From contig NZ_JALKIG010000023.1 of NCBI RefSeq assembly GCF_023051165.1, positions 1 through 35,125 of the forward strand: 35,125 bases of DNA, read 5' to 3'. Source of the DNA: Veillonella sp. KGMB01456. GTDB lineage: Bacteria; Bacillota; Negativicutes; Veillonellales; Veillonellaceae. The notes beneath the pieces were generated by a model. The model was not told the origin of the DNA and made no database searches. It saw only the letters and a program-made list of their open reading frames with translations. Shown in pieces: positions 1 to 8,465 of this stretch; positions within the stretch are counted from its first letter, which is position 1, and the number at the start of each line of letters is the position of its first letter. A program made the position numbers and the translations under genes.

Positions 1-30
1 TCGTATCTTCAAACCGCATTCTTGTTTTTA

Positions 31-53
31 GGGGTGTATTTCGTTACAGCCCC
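31..53 (+). terminator. Possible rho-independent terminator reading rightwards
   Basis: GGGGTGTA at 31-38 pairs with TACA(G)CCCC at 45-53, with one bulged base and a short loop, followed by the T-rich TTTCTTTG. The T-rich side lies to the right, so it suits a plus-strand gene left of the window better than the minus-strand symporter that ends at 106. Confidence 0.35.
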
Positions 54-105
54 TTTCTTTGTATGCTTATAACATTTTCTTGATGTTACAATTTACTTAT
101 TTTGC

Positions 106-1536
106 TTAAGCAACTTCTGTGTCGCCACCGGTTTTATTGCTTACCGGACGGTCGATTGTGGACGTATCGTTGAATGCTTCCTGGTCGAAAGTGCCCATAA
201 GTTTATCTACCACAATGGCATTGGTCATGGAACCACTTACGTTAAGCATGGTGCGACCCATATCGATGATTGGGTCAATAGCCAATACCGGAGAAATGGA
301 GCTGAAGAACGCGCCAAGACCAGTACCGGACAAAGATACGGATGCAGCCATAGTAGCTGTACCAGGCACACCGGCAATACCGATGGAACCTAAAGCGATT
401 ACGATAACACTCATAACATACATGGTCATATCGAGTGGTACACCGGCAACGTTCGCAATGTATACGATACACAAAGCCGGGAACACGCCGGCACAACCCT
501 GCATGCCTGCAGTAGTACCGAAGCTGCCTACTGTATTAGCAGTAGCCGCGTTAACGCCTAAACGTTTAGTCAAGGTATCTACCGTTAACGGTAATACACC
601 CATACTGGAACGGGATGTGAAAGCCAAGAACAATGGAGCTCTTGCTTTACGGAAGTACATAATTGGGCTTACGCCGAAGATTGTTAAAAGTACAGCCTGT
701 ACAATTAACATAATTACTACACCAACGTAAATCAATACGATGAAAAGACCCATATCGGCAATAGCCTGGAAGCCTTTTTGAGCCAAAGTTGTTGCTAACA
801 AGCCCAATACGCCGTAAGGCATAAGGCCGATGATGAAATCTGCCACCCAAGAAATAATGAGGTGCAATTCATCAAATAATTTAGTAACCAATTCGAGTTT
901 GTCGGTGCCTGTTTGTTTAATCAAACGAGCAATACCGCCAATGATAACGCCAAATACTACAACGGCGATAACGTTAGTTTCCGCCATAGCGCTGATTGGG
1001 TTATTCGGAATCAAGGCACGCAAAGTATCTACTACAGGTTTTACTTCACGCATCTTGGCAGGTGCACCGCCGGCGGCAATACCTTCACCCAAATGAGTTA
1101 CGGAACCAAGCACAAGACCTACAACAGCAGCAATAGCTACCATTACTAAGGCTACGAAAGCGGTAGAGCTAACTAATTTTTTCAAATCAGCGCCGCGTTC
1201 CATGTGCAAAATTACGTGAATGATGGAAATAAATACCAATGGAATAACGAGCATACGGATTAAATCAATGAACCCGCCACCAATTAAGGAGAACCATTTG
1301 GTACTTTCTTTAATGTACACAACTTTCATAGGATCGTCCGGGAACTGTGCAATGAATTGCACCACGAAGCCCAAAACGGCGCCTAATAAGGTACCGATGA
1401 TAACAAGGTTACCAAAGGCTGTTTGACGACGTTGTAAGTAGTAAACAAATCCCAACATCGCTACAAACAAGATTAGAATACCGATGGTAATCGGATTGCT
1501 AACCATTAAAAACTCTTGGAAAAATGGAATATCCAC
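106..1536 (-). CDS. Dicarboxylate/amino acid:cation symporter (DAACS), probably L-cystine uptake (TcyP/YdjN type)
   Basis: This is a 476-residue polytopic inner-membrane protein of the glutamate-transporter (SDF/DAACS) fold, expected to import an amino acid with Na+ or H+. Hydrophobic helices run throughout. The late hairpin region carries a serine-rich stretch (TSRSSMGVLP) followed by GSFGTTAGMQGCAGVFPA. The GM-x-GCAG-x-(Y/F)PA signature is typical of the TcyP/YdjN cystine branch rather than of glutamate or C4-dicarboxylate carriers (family knowledge). Length matches the ~460 aa family norm. A longer frame begins with TTG at 1560, but AAGGAGGG sits inside that extension, five bases before GTG at 1536, so GTG is chosen. 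It has its own extended -10 promoter. The exact substrate is inferred. Confidence 0.88.
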   Translation of the reverse strand: MDIPFFQEFLMVSNPITIGILILFVAMLGFVYYLQRRQTAFGNLVIIGTLLGAVLGFVVQFIAQFPDDPMKVVYIKESTKWFSLIGGGFIDLIRMLVIPLVFISIIHVILHMERGADLKKLVSSTAFVALVMVAIAAVVGLVLGSVTHLGEGIAAGGAPAKMREVKPVVDTLRALIPNNPISAMAETNVIAVVVFGVIIGGIARLIKQTGTDKLELVTKLFDELHLIISWVADFIIGLMPYGVLGLLATTLAQKGFQAIADMGLFIVLIYVGVVIMLIVQAVLLTIFGVSPIMYFRKARAPLFLAFTSRSSMGVLPLTVDTLTKRLGVNAATANTVGSFGTTAGMQGCAGVFPALCIVYIANVAGVPLDMTMYVMSVIVIALGSIGIAGVPGTATMAASVSLSGTGLGAFFSSISPVLAIDPIIDMGRTMLNVSGSMTNAIVVDKLMGTFDQEAFNDTSTIDRPVSNKTGGDTEVA

Positions 1537-1579
1537 TTTTTCCCTCCTTACTGTATTCAATTGTGAATGTGACGATGAT

Positions 1580-1588
1580 ATTATAGCA
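1580..1588 (-). promoter_or_regulatory. Extended -10 promoter of the DAACS symporter
   Basis: Read on the minus strand, TGC-TATAAT is a perfect -10 hexamer with the TGn extension, about 44 bases before the GTG start at 1536. No good -35 is visible 17 bases upstream (TAGGAA), as is common for extended -10 promoters. Confidence 0.55.
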
Positions 1589-1775
1589 TAAGTTCTTTTA
1601 AATTCCTACTATTTCACAGGGATTATTTTCAAAATATTTCGATATATAAATTAGTCGATTTACATTGATACAATATCCGCGCAACAGCAGGTCGAAACAG
1701 CTTTCGTACAGCTATCTTTATCAGTACATTCACTAACCCTAAATTTTGTAAAATCTTTTGACGAAAATCTCCTAT

Positions 1776-1823
1776 AAAAAAGTCCGACGTCATAGGGCAC
1801 AATTTGTGCTTACGGCGTCGGAC
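1776..1823 (-). terminator. Rho-independent terminator of the lutABC operon
   Basis: GTCCGACG (1782-1789) pairs perfectly with CGTCGGAC (1816-1823). A second short palindrome, GCACAA-T-TTGTGC, lies in the loop. On the minus strand the stem is followed by CTTTTTTATAG, a U-run in the right place just after the lutC stop. Confidence 0.8.
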
Positions 1824-1833
1824 ATTTCCTTAC

Positions 1834-2544
1834 CTAGTCAACGAGAATAAACGTTACATTGATAGGACCATGAACCCCTACTACACGAACCAATTCGATA
1901 TCGGCTGTGTTGGAAGGACCTGAAATGTGAACCACATTGGATGGGAACCCTTCAGGATTTTCTTTATATACTTTGGTAAGAGCACGCATAGACTGCGTCA
2001 TGCGAGGCACAATGTCAGAAGTACGGATAACCGCAATGTGACAAAGTGGCAACAAACCGATGGAACGGCCGCTGGCTTCAAAGCTTGGTTGAATAACCGT
2101 TGCTGTTTCGGCAATCCCTAAGATTGGGAAAGTAATACCGATTTCAGCCACTTTGGCTTCGTCAATATTAGCTTGACGACCGGCGGATGGATTCCATTGA
2201 TAGAAGGTGGTACCTTCTTTATCTACCTTATCAAAGTTTTCTTTTAATTGGAATTTTTCAGCTTCTTCACAGCAAGGATAAATTACTTTACCGCCGCCGC
2301 GTTCTTCAATTTCTTTTAAGATTGTTTCGACTACATGCGCTTCATCAGTAGTTACAAATTTAGTACCTACTTTTTCACATTCCACTTTGAACATGTCTAC
2401 AACTTGTTCGTGGGAAAGGTCGGAGTACATTGCCTCTTGAGGTCCTTTTTCATAAGGATACGGTGCTACGAAAGTAGGAATCTCTTTACGACCCAACGCA
2501 TGAGAAATACGGCTAAAAAATGCTTTACGTTTTACATCATCCAT
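1834..2544 (-). CDS. lutC: L-lactate utilization protein LutC (LUD domain)
   Basis: This 236-aa LUD-domain (DUF162) protein is the third subunit of the LutABC L-lactate oxidation complex, which passes electrons from lactate to pyruvate conversion (family knowledge). The sequence shows the usual LutC course: an N-terminal helix with SRISHALGR, then a central ADIGITFPILGIAETAT-like stretch (VAEIGITFPILGIAETATV), SRSIGLLPLCHIAVI and a C-terminal GPSNTADIELVRVVGVHGP motif typical of LUD proteins. Length matches B. subtilis LutC (~240 aa). AAGGAGA precedes the ATG. It starts 12 bases after lutB and is followed by a strong terminator, so it is the last gene of lutA-lutB-lutC. Lactate use fits a Veillonella-like lifestyle. 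Confidence 0.93.
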   Translation of the reverse strand: MDDVKRKAFFSRISHALGRKEIPTFVAPYPYEKGPQEAMYSDLSHEQVVDMFKVECEKVGTKFVTTDEAHVVETILKEIEERGGGKVIYPCCEEAEKFQLKENFDKVDKEGTTFYQWNPSAGRQANIDEAKVAEIGITFPILGIAETATVIQPSFEASGRSIGLLPLCHIAVIRTSDIVPRMTQSMRALTKVYKENPEGFPSNVVHISGPSNTADIELVRVVGVHGPINVTFILVD

Positions 2545-2556
2545 TGTCTTGTCTCC

Positions 2557-3993
2557 TTACTTACGTTTGCTAGCTTCATATTCAGCATATACATCGCGGA
2601 ATTTCTTGAGTTTCAATGTACCCATTTCTTTCGCTTTCATCCAGCCGCCTACTACCGGCAATAATTTAGTCCAATCGGCCATGTTACCGTTCTTACTCAT
2701 GAGTTTCATGCCGATGGCACCTAACTTAGTACCATAATCGAAGAGGAAGGAATTACTGAATACAGTAGCCACTGTTTTGAAAATAGCTTCTTCTGCTGCC
2801 GGACGAAGATGCGCTTTGTCGGCAATGTTAACGCGATGTTTCAAAAGTAATTCATGGAGTGGAATCTTAACCGGACAATGTTCCCAGCATTCGCCGCACA
2901 AAGTGGAAGCGTATGGCAAATCGCCCGCTTTTTCATAACCAACCAATAATGGAGTCAATACCGCACCCATTGGACCCGGATAGATGGAGCCGTACGCATG
3001 ACCGGTGATATGACGATATACCGGACAGATGTTCATACAAGCACCGCAACGGATACAACGAAGCATGGAGTTGAATTCGCCGCCCAAAATATTGGAACGA
3101 CCATTATCGATGATAATGATGTGAAGTTCTTCAGGACCGTCGGCTTCACCTGGTTTGGCAGGACCGGTAATCATGGAGAAGTAGTTTGAAATCTTAGCGC
3201 CTACAGAGGAGCGAATTAAGAGTTCCATCATAATGTCAAGACCGGCAAAGTCAGGTACAAGACGTTCCATACCCATGAGACAAATCATAGTCTTAGGCAT
3301 GGAGCTACTCATACGACCGTTACCTTCATTGGATACGATAGTAATAGTACCGGTTTCAGCTACGGCAAAGTTACAGCCGGTGAAGCCGATATCGGCGCGC
3401 AAGAAACGATCGCGAATACGTTTACGTACGAAACGTGTCATTTCTTCCGGATCTTCCGTACCTTCATAACCGAGTTTGTCGTGGAACATTTCACGAATAC
3501 GACCACGAGCAAAGTGCAACGCAGGTACTACGATATGGGAAGGTGGGTTCCAGTCAGCTGTCTGCAAAATGAATTCGGCCAAGTCAGTTTCGTTAACTTC
3601 CACGCCTTCTTTCATCAATGCTTCGTTAAGGCTGATTTCTTCGGACACCATAGTTTTGCCTTTTACGACCATTTTGGCGTTCTTGGCACGAACTACTTCC
3701 ATTACATATTCATTTGCTTCTTCAGCTGTATGAGCAAAGTGCACTTTGGCACCGGCTTTAGTAGCGTTTTCAGCAAATTGGTTTAAATAATAGTCGAGGT
3801 TGCTTAATACATGATCACGAAGTTCAGCCGCTTCTTCACGGAAATCTTCCCATTCAGGTACTTGATCAACCAACGCTTTACGTTTTGCATAGAATACATC
3901 TTGCGCTTTTTGGATGGCCTTTACCTTAAAGTCATTGGCAAGAACATCCTCAACACGTTTTTTAAACGGGCGTTCATCGTATAAAATAGCCAT
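2557..3993 (-). CDS. lutB: L-lactate utilization iron-sulfur protein LutB
   Basis: This 478-aa subunit of the LutABC L-lactate oxidation system combines an N-terminal LUD domain (roughly residues 70-300, with GFTGCNFAVAETGTI and VSNEGNGRM) and a ferredoxin-like module. The first cluster motif, RCIRCGACMNICPVY, lies near residue 312 and the second, LCGECWEHCPVKIPL, near residue 366, giving cysteines for two [4Fe-4S] clusters. The tail is the usual DUF3390-type C-terminus. Length agrees with known LutB proteins (~475 aa). TTAGGAGG precedes the ATG. It lies 19 bases after lutA and 12 before lutC, so the three genes are co-transcribed and presumably form one cytoplasmic or membrane-associated electron-transfer complex. 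Confidence 0.95.
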   Translation of the reverse strand: MAILYDERPFKKRVEDVLANDFKVKAIQKAQDVFYAKRKALVDQVPEWEDFREEAAELRDHVLSNLDYYLNQFAENATKAGAKVHFAHTAEEANEYVMEVVRAKNAKMVVKGKTMVSEEISLNEALMKEGVEVNETDLAEFILQTADWNPPSHIVVPALHFARGRIREMFHDKLGYEGTEDPEEMTRFVRKRIRDRFLRADIGFTGCNFAVAETGTITIVSNEGNGRMSSSMPKTMICLMGMERLVPDFAGLDIMMELLIRSSVGAKISNYFSMITGPAKPGEADGPEELHIIIIDNGRSNILGGEFNSMLRCIRCGACMNICPVYRHITGHAYGSIYPGPMGAVLTPLLVGYEKAGDLPYASTLCGECWEHCPVKIPLHELLLKHRVNIADKAHLRPAAEEAIFKTVATVFSNSFLFDYGTKLGAIGMKLMSKNGNMADWTKLLPVVGGWMKAKEMGTLKLKKFRDVYAEYEASKRK

Positions 3994-4012
3994 GTTCAGT
4001 TCCTCCTAACGA

Positions 4013-4750
4013 CTAGCGGGAATTCAATAATTCCGCAATGTGCATTACTTTGATGCGACGATCGATTTCGCCGTCTTTATAAAGACGATCAAGCATACCT
4101 TCAATATTCATAAGACAAGCTTGGTCACCACCGGCTACTACATTAGCGCCGGAGTTGTAAATATTCATTGCTTTTTCGCGAGTCATAACAGCAGAAATCT
4201 CAGGCTGTTTAACCGTAAACGTACCGCCGAAACCACAGCAGCCTTCCGCGCGATTCATTGGCAAATATTCTAGACCTTTAATATTTTCCAATAATTTCAT
4301 AGGTGGTTCCTTGATACCCATGAGACGTGTTACGTGACAAGATTTGTGGTACGTAACTTTGTCGTTAAATGTTGCACCTACGTCAGTTACGCCTAATACA
4401 TTCACGATAAATTCGGTGAATTCATAAATGCGTTCACTGACTTTGGCGGCACGAGCCATCCATTCAGGTTCGTCGGCCAAAATATGACGGTATTCGTCAC
4501 GAATGGCAAAGGCACAAGAACCGGACATACTCACGATATATTCTGCGTTTTCGAAGACTTCAATTGTATTCTTGATAGCCCCTTTAGCCGCATCATTATA
4601 CCCGGAGTTCACGAACATCTGTCCGCAGCATACTTGCTTTTTAGGTACTGTGATATCACAGCCTAAACGTTCTAATACCTGTACGCCGGCCATCCCCACG
4701 TGGGGATAAAACATGTCAATCAAACATTGTGAAAATAAATGAATTTTCAT
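4013..4750 (-). CDS. lutA: L-lactate utilization protein LutA (CCG-domain Fe-S subunit)
   Basis: This 245-aa protein has two cysteine-rich CCG domains, of the kind found in LutA, GlpC and heterodisulfide reductase subunits, which bind an unusual [4Fe-4S] centre (family knowledge). KKQVCCGQMFVNSGY is near residue 40 and AEGCCGFGGTFTVK near residue 170. YHKSCHVTRLMG lies between them and GGDQACLMNIEGML follows. Length and domain order match LutA/YkgE. GTGAGGAA stands directly before the ATG. It is the first gene of the minus-strand lut operon. No lutR or lactate permease gene is adjacent, so regulation cannot be read from the neighbours. Confidence 0.94.
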   Translation of the reverse strand: MKIHLFSQCLIDMFYPHVGMAGVQVLERLGCDITVPKKQVCCGQMFVNSGYNDAAKGAIKNTIEVFENAEYIVSMSGSCAFAIRDEYRHILADEPEWMARAAKVSERIYEFTEFIVNVLGVTDVGATFNDKVTYHKSCHVTRLMGIKEPPMKLLENIKGLEYLPMNRAEGCCGFGGTFTVKQPEISAVMTREKAMNIYNSGANVVAGGDQACLMNIEGMLDRLYKDGEIDRRIKVMHIAELLNSR

Positions 4751-5043
4751 TTCCTCACATCCTCAACTTTCCTACGTACTTACACTTACTAGATTACCCA
4801 CACTTGCGTATACTTCCCATTTTTTTCAACATTAAACGGTCTATATTGTATATTCGCACGGAAATCATCACTATTATTATATAGAATAACAAATATAATG
4901 TCCAAAGAATTGCGATATTGGCAAACGCCCTATGTCATATGCGTTTTACGAATGCTTGAAATAGGATTTAGTAAAATATTTGTATACAGAACGTAATTAT
5001 TTGAATAGTGAATCTCATTACCGCTAAACCGCCCCTTTATCTC

Positions 5044-5072
5044 TTTAAAGCCCCCGTGGTTCGTGATATAAT
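5044..5072 (+). promoter_or_regulatory. Candidate promoter of the first SLH gene
   Basis: TTTAAA (5044-5049), a 17-base spacer and a perfect TATAAT (5067-5072) give a vegetative-type promoter about 110 bases before the ATG at 5186. The divergent 435-base gap (4751-5185) must also hold the lut promoter, which I could not assign with confidence. Confidence 0.45.
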
Positions 5073-5185
5073 CAATGTATTAAGGATATTATTTTTTAGT
5101 ATTTGTAAAATCAATAATAAAGTGCATACTTTATCAAGGTGAAAACCGTTATTTTAACAACCTGTAACAGAAAGGGGTCTCATTT

Positions 5186-6667
5186 ATGACATCACGTTCT
5201 TTACGTTTAGCCGTTCTCGTGGCTACACTTTTAACAACAACTACCTACACCGGCTTCGCCGCCGATGCGGACAACACTACGGCGTCTACCGCCACAACGG
5301 CTGCCGTAACAACAACCGCTACGGATAGCGATTCCATTGACACTGTAACAACTGCCGCTACTTCGACCGTTCAAACTAAAGAGTTAACCGAAGCGGACAA
5401 AGAAAAGGCGCAATTAGTCGAATCGATGAACGAAAAAGCGGCTGCCCGTGCTGCCGAGGAAGATGCCAAAGGTTTTAAAGATGTAAAAAATCATTGGGCT
5501 GCCATACCAATCAACGTGATGCTTGAGGATGGTATCTTATCCGGCAACGGTCAAGGTGAATTCAAACCGGATGACGCTTTAAAAACTGCCGATGCTGCCG
5601 CTCTTTACAACAAGCTCATTGCGTATGACAAAGCACAGCAAGCTGCCAAAGCAGCCAAAAGCAGCCAAAACAAAAAGAACACTAAAAACACCACCACTGT
5701 TAAAGATGTGACCGGCGAGGAGTTGCTCGCACCGTTCAAAAATCAGGAAACGTTAACGCGTGAAGAGTTTGCTCAAACCGCCGCTGAATATTTAGCTTAC
5801 AAAGACGAACTTACCGTGGCTTCCATTAAAAGCAAAACGAAAGCTAAAGAGTATAAACCAAATATCGTGGTAGCACCTGACGAAGTGAACTTCCCGGATG
5901 AAAAGAAAATCGACAGCGATTATAGATCCTCCGTTACCACTTTGGCCAGCCGTGGCATCATCGCTTCCGGCGGTGACGACAATTACTTCCGTCCAACTGA
6001 AGACATCACCCGTGCCGAAGCAGTTGCCATGTTATTCCGCATCGAAAAAGGTATGACCGTAGCCCCGGCAACAAGCACTAAAGCGAGCGATACCACTGCT
6101 AAGGCTACCAACAGTGCAACCGGCGACAAAACAGCCGCTACAACTACCAAAAATCCTACTACCGGTAATGTAACCGCTAAAAAGACCAGCGAATTAGAAG
6201 CGCAGTCTGATCTAGAAAATAAAGTTTTCAAAAAATTAAACAACCTCTACAAAACACCGGGCAATTTCCAGAACTACGGCGTAATGTATTGGCAAAATGA
6301 TGTGCTACATGTAGCCTTCAAGAGCGATGACGATCTTGCTCAATTCGAAGACATTTTAGCTAAAAACGACAAAGATAAACCGGCCAACGAAACATTGGCT
6401 AATCGTGTTCATTTAGAAACAACCCAATACAGCCAGGCTGAATATGACCGTATTGAAAACAACTTCCGCACGTTCTACGCTCAAAAACAGCCGGCCGGCA
6501 CTATCTTGGGTGCTTATCCAAGCGTAGCTCACAATCAGCTTATTGTCCGTGTCGACAAAGGTTTCGATTATATGAATGATTCCATCCGTAATGCGTTCGG
6601 CAACAAGGTTCACGTTTTCTTGGTTACCGACAATGCCGACTCCACTACTGATACTGCTAAGAATTAA
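5186..6667 (+). CDS. Secreted SLH-domain protein with Thr/Ala-rich linkers
   Basis: This 493-aa envelope protein has a signal peptide (SRSLRLAVLVATLL core, likely cut after the Ala-Ala near residue 26) and then a Thr/Ala/Ser-rich stretch (27-65). An SLH domain follows at about 96-146 (FKDVKNHWAA...DGILSGNGQGEFKPD). A weak, partial SLH-like segment spans 172-208, and a clearer SLH runs from 235 to 287 (ASRGIIASGGDDNYFRP...TRAEAVAMLFRIE). A second Thr-rich linker (291-335) precedes a C-terminal domain (about 341-485) shared with the SLH protein at 8466. SLH domains of Negativicutes bind polyamine-decorated peptidoglycan (family knowledge), so it is probably periplasmic. AAAGGGG lies eight bases before the ATG. 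The glycosyltransferase gene follows 17 bases later. Confidence 0.85.
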   Translation: MTSRSLRLAVLVATLLTTTTYTGFAADADNTTASTATTAAVTTTATDSDSIDTVTTAATSTVQTKELTEADKEKAQLVESMNEKAAARAAEEDAKGFKDVKNHWAAIPINVMLEDGILSGNGQGEFKPDDALKTADAAALYNKLIAYDKAQQAAKAAKSSQNKKNTKNTTTVKDVTGEELLAPFKNQETLTREEFAQTAAEYLAYKDELTVASIKSKTKAKEYKPNIVVAPDEVNFPDEKKIDSDYRSSVTTLASRGIIASGGDDNYFRPTEDITRAEAVAMLFRIEKGMTVAPATSTKASDTTAKATNSATGDKTAATTTKNPTTGNVTAKKTSELEAQSDLENKVFKKLNNLYKTPGNFQNYGVMYWQNDVLHVAFKSDDDLAQFEDILAKNDKDKPANETLANRVHLETTQYSQAEYDRIENNFRTFYAQKQPAGTILGAYPSVAHNQLIVRVDKGFDYMNDSIRNAFGNKVHVFLVTDNADSTTDTAKN

Positions 6668-6684
6668 TTAAGGAGTCTTCAGCC

Positions 6685-8403
6685 ATGTTTGCAACACCTT
6701 TCACGCGCCGAGATTATCTCTACCTGGCCGCCATCGGAATCTGGCTCTTATTCGCCTACGGGCTCTTCGCCTGGAACTTTCCCATAACCGACACGGTAGA
6801 ATCCAATTATGCCTTAAGTGCCGTCAATATGCTGCAACATCAAAGCTATCTGTCTCCCATGATTTACGATCAGTACTGGTATGACAAACCGATTTTCACC
6901 TATTGGCTCTTAATGACATCCTTCAGCCTATTCGGCATATCGGATTTTGCGGCGCGCCTGCCGTTTATCCTTTGTGCCGCCCTGAACGGCATGTTTATGT
7001 ATTATGGCATGCGCCTCATCGCCAAGCGTCGTGATTTAGCTTTATGGTGTGCCATTATGCTGGGCACTTCGTTAGAATTTTGGTATATCAGTCATGCTAT
7101 TTTGACGGATGGTTATTTATTCCTGTTTACCCAAGGAATTCTCTACTTTGCTTATTTAGGTCTGCGCGGCCGGCATGTAACACGCCATATGATGCTGGCC
7201 TACGCCTCGGCGGGGCTTGCCGTTTTGACAAAAGGACCGGTCGGCCTCATCCTGCCCGGCCTTATTCTCATAGCCTATGTCGCTCTTTTCCAGCGTGATA
7301 CACTCACGTGGCAGCGCTTGTTCCACCCATTGGGACTGCTCGCCTTTGCGTTAGTCGCCTTGCCTTGGTACATCCTGATGTACAGCTACCACGGCATGGC
7401 CTTCATCGAGGAGTTCTTGGGCCTCCATAATGTAGTTCGTGCCACAATACCGGAACATCCGGAGCAAAACTGGTGGTTTATGTACTTTGTGCTTTGGCCC
7501 GTATCCTTATTGCCATGGACAGGCCTCACTATTTACGAACTCATCTATGGTGAACGCAATTCTTGGTTCAAATATCTCTTAACTTGGGGGCTCGGCGTAT
7601 TTATTTTTTATAACCTCATGGCCACCAAGTATATTACCTACACATTCTTGTGTATCATTCCGTTTATCATCTTAACTGCACAGGGCTATATTCGTTTAAA
7701 AGGCCATCTTTTGCGAAATATCCCGCCTCGCGAAGTTAAAGTTATCGCCATGGCACCGGACAGCGATTTCTGTTGGCTCCCGCAGCAAACAAAATCGTAT
7801 AGCAAAAACCTGCTTGTTCTATTACCGGCCTTTCTCTTAGTGGCTATCGCCATCATCGGTGTTTGGCTTGGCAGCCGCACCCAACCGGATGTGGATTTGT
7901 CACAACTTAGCATAGCATTAAGTATCGGTGCCGTGCTCTGTGTCTTGCCCCTTTTATACGCTCTTATCAGACCACATATCTGCCGCAGTATAAAAGCCGT
8001 CGCCATAAGTACCAGCATTCTCTATGTATTATTACTCTGTGCTTTACCGCCAATCGTAGATGATGCTTCTACTGAAAAACTGGCTGATACTTTAGCCTTA
8101 CGGCCAACTACGCAGATGTACTACTATCGCGATTATCGCACATCCCTCGTGTATTACACGGGTCATTCGGTAACGCAAATCATACCGGACCCGGACGCGG
8201 AAACCATCTGGGATAAGGGCAAAAATGTAATGCCCGTATTGTCTGAAGCGGATACTGAAAAAGCCATTCAAGGTCAAACGGATTACTTTATCTTTGTGCC
8301 GAAGAAATATAAAGATGATTTCTTAAAAACTTCACTTAGTCAGCATACGACTGAATTCTATCAGGTAGAAAATATTATAGTTTTCAAACCGAAAGCACAA
8401 TAG
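6685..8403 (+). CDS. PMT/ArnT-like family 39 membrane glycosyltransferase
   Basis: This 572-aa polytopic membrane protein of the GT39/PMT_2 superfamily would transfer a sugar from a lipid-linked donor to an acceptor on the outer face of the inner membrane. The first periplasmic loop has the family's acidic motif (PITDTVESNYALSAVNML), then YDKPIFTYWLL, and LTKGPVGLILPGLIL is the conserved loop seen in ArnT-like enzymes. About ten to twelve hydrophobic helices precede a soluble C-terminal domain (about residues 465-572). AAGGAG lies before the ATG. It sits between two SLH-protein genes on the same strand, so it could glycosylate them (both carry Thr/Ser-rich segments) or modify lipid A or a surface glycan. 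That link is inference. The stop codon lies at the joint of a 23-bp tandem duplication. Confidence 0.85.
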   Translation: MFATPFTRRDYLYLAAIGIWLLFAYGLFAWNFPITDTVESNYALSAVNMLQHQSYLSPMIYDQYWYDKPIFTYWLLMTSFSLFGISDFAARLPFILCAALNGMFMYYGMRLIAKRRDLALWCAIMLGTSLEFWYISHAILTDGYLFLFTQGILYFAYLGLRGRHVTRHMMLAYASAGLAVLTKGPVGLILPGLILIAYVALFQRDTLTWQRLFHPLGLLAFALVALPWYILMYSYHGMAFIEEFLGLHNVVRATIPEHPEQNWWFMYFVLWPVSLLPWTGLTIYELIYGERNSWFKYLLTWGLGVFIFYNLMATKYITYTFLCIIPFIILTAQGYIRLKGHLLRNIPPREVKVIAMAPDSDFCWLPQQTKSYSKNLLVLLPAFLLVAIAIIGVWLGSRTQPDVDLSQLSIALSIGAVLCVLPLLYALIRPHICRSIKAVAISTSILYVLLLCALPPIVDDASTEKLADTLALRPTTQMYYYRDYRTSLVYYTGHSVTQIIPDPDAETIWDKGKNVMPVLSEADTEKAIQGQTDYFIFVPKKYKDDFLKTSLSQHTTEFYQVENIIVFKPKAQ

Positions 8404-8428
8404 TTTTCAAACCGAAAGCACAATAGTT
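8378..8428. repeat. Exact 23-bp tandem duplication across the glycosyltransferase stop codon
   Basis: The unit TAGTTTTCAAACCGAAAGC+ACAA occurs at 8378-8400 and exactly again at 8401-8423, with a further five matching bases (8424-8428). The first copy encodes the last residues (VFKPKAQ) and the second starts with the stop codon. Perfect identity suggests a recent event. Confidence 0.95.
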
Positions 8429-8465
8429 ACAAACGATTTACAAAACCCAATTTTGGAGGAGTACC

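Noticed and set aside
119-730. 203-aa plus-strand open frame
   Set aside because: It lies opposite the conserved 3' half of the DAACS symporter and has no family features; an antisense shadow.
1537-1833. Riboswitch or small gene between the symporter and lutC
   Set aside because: Beyond the symporter promoter and the lut terminator no conserved fold or credible start with a ribosome site was found.
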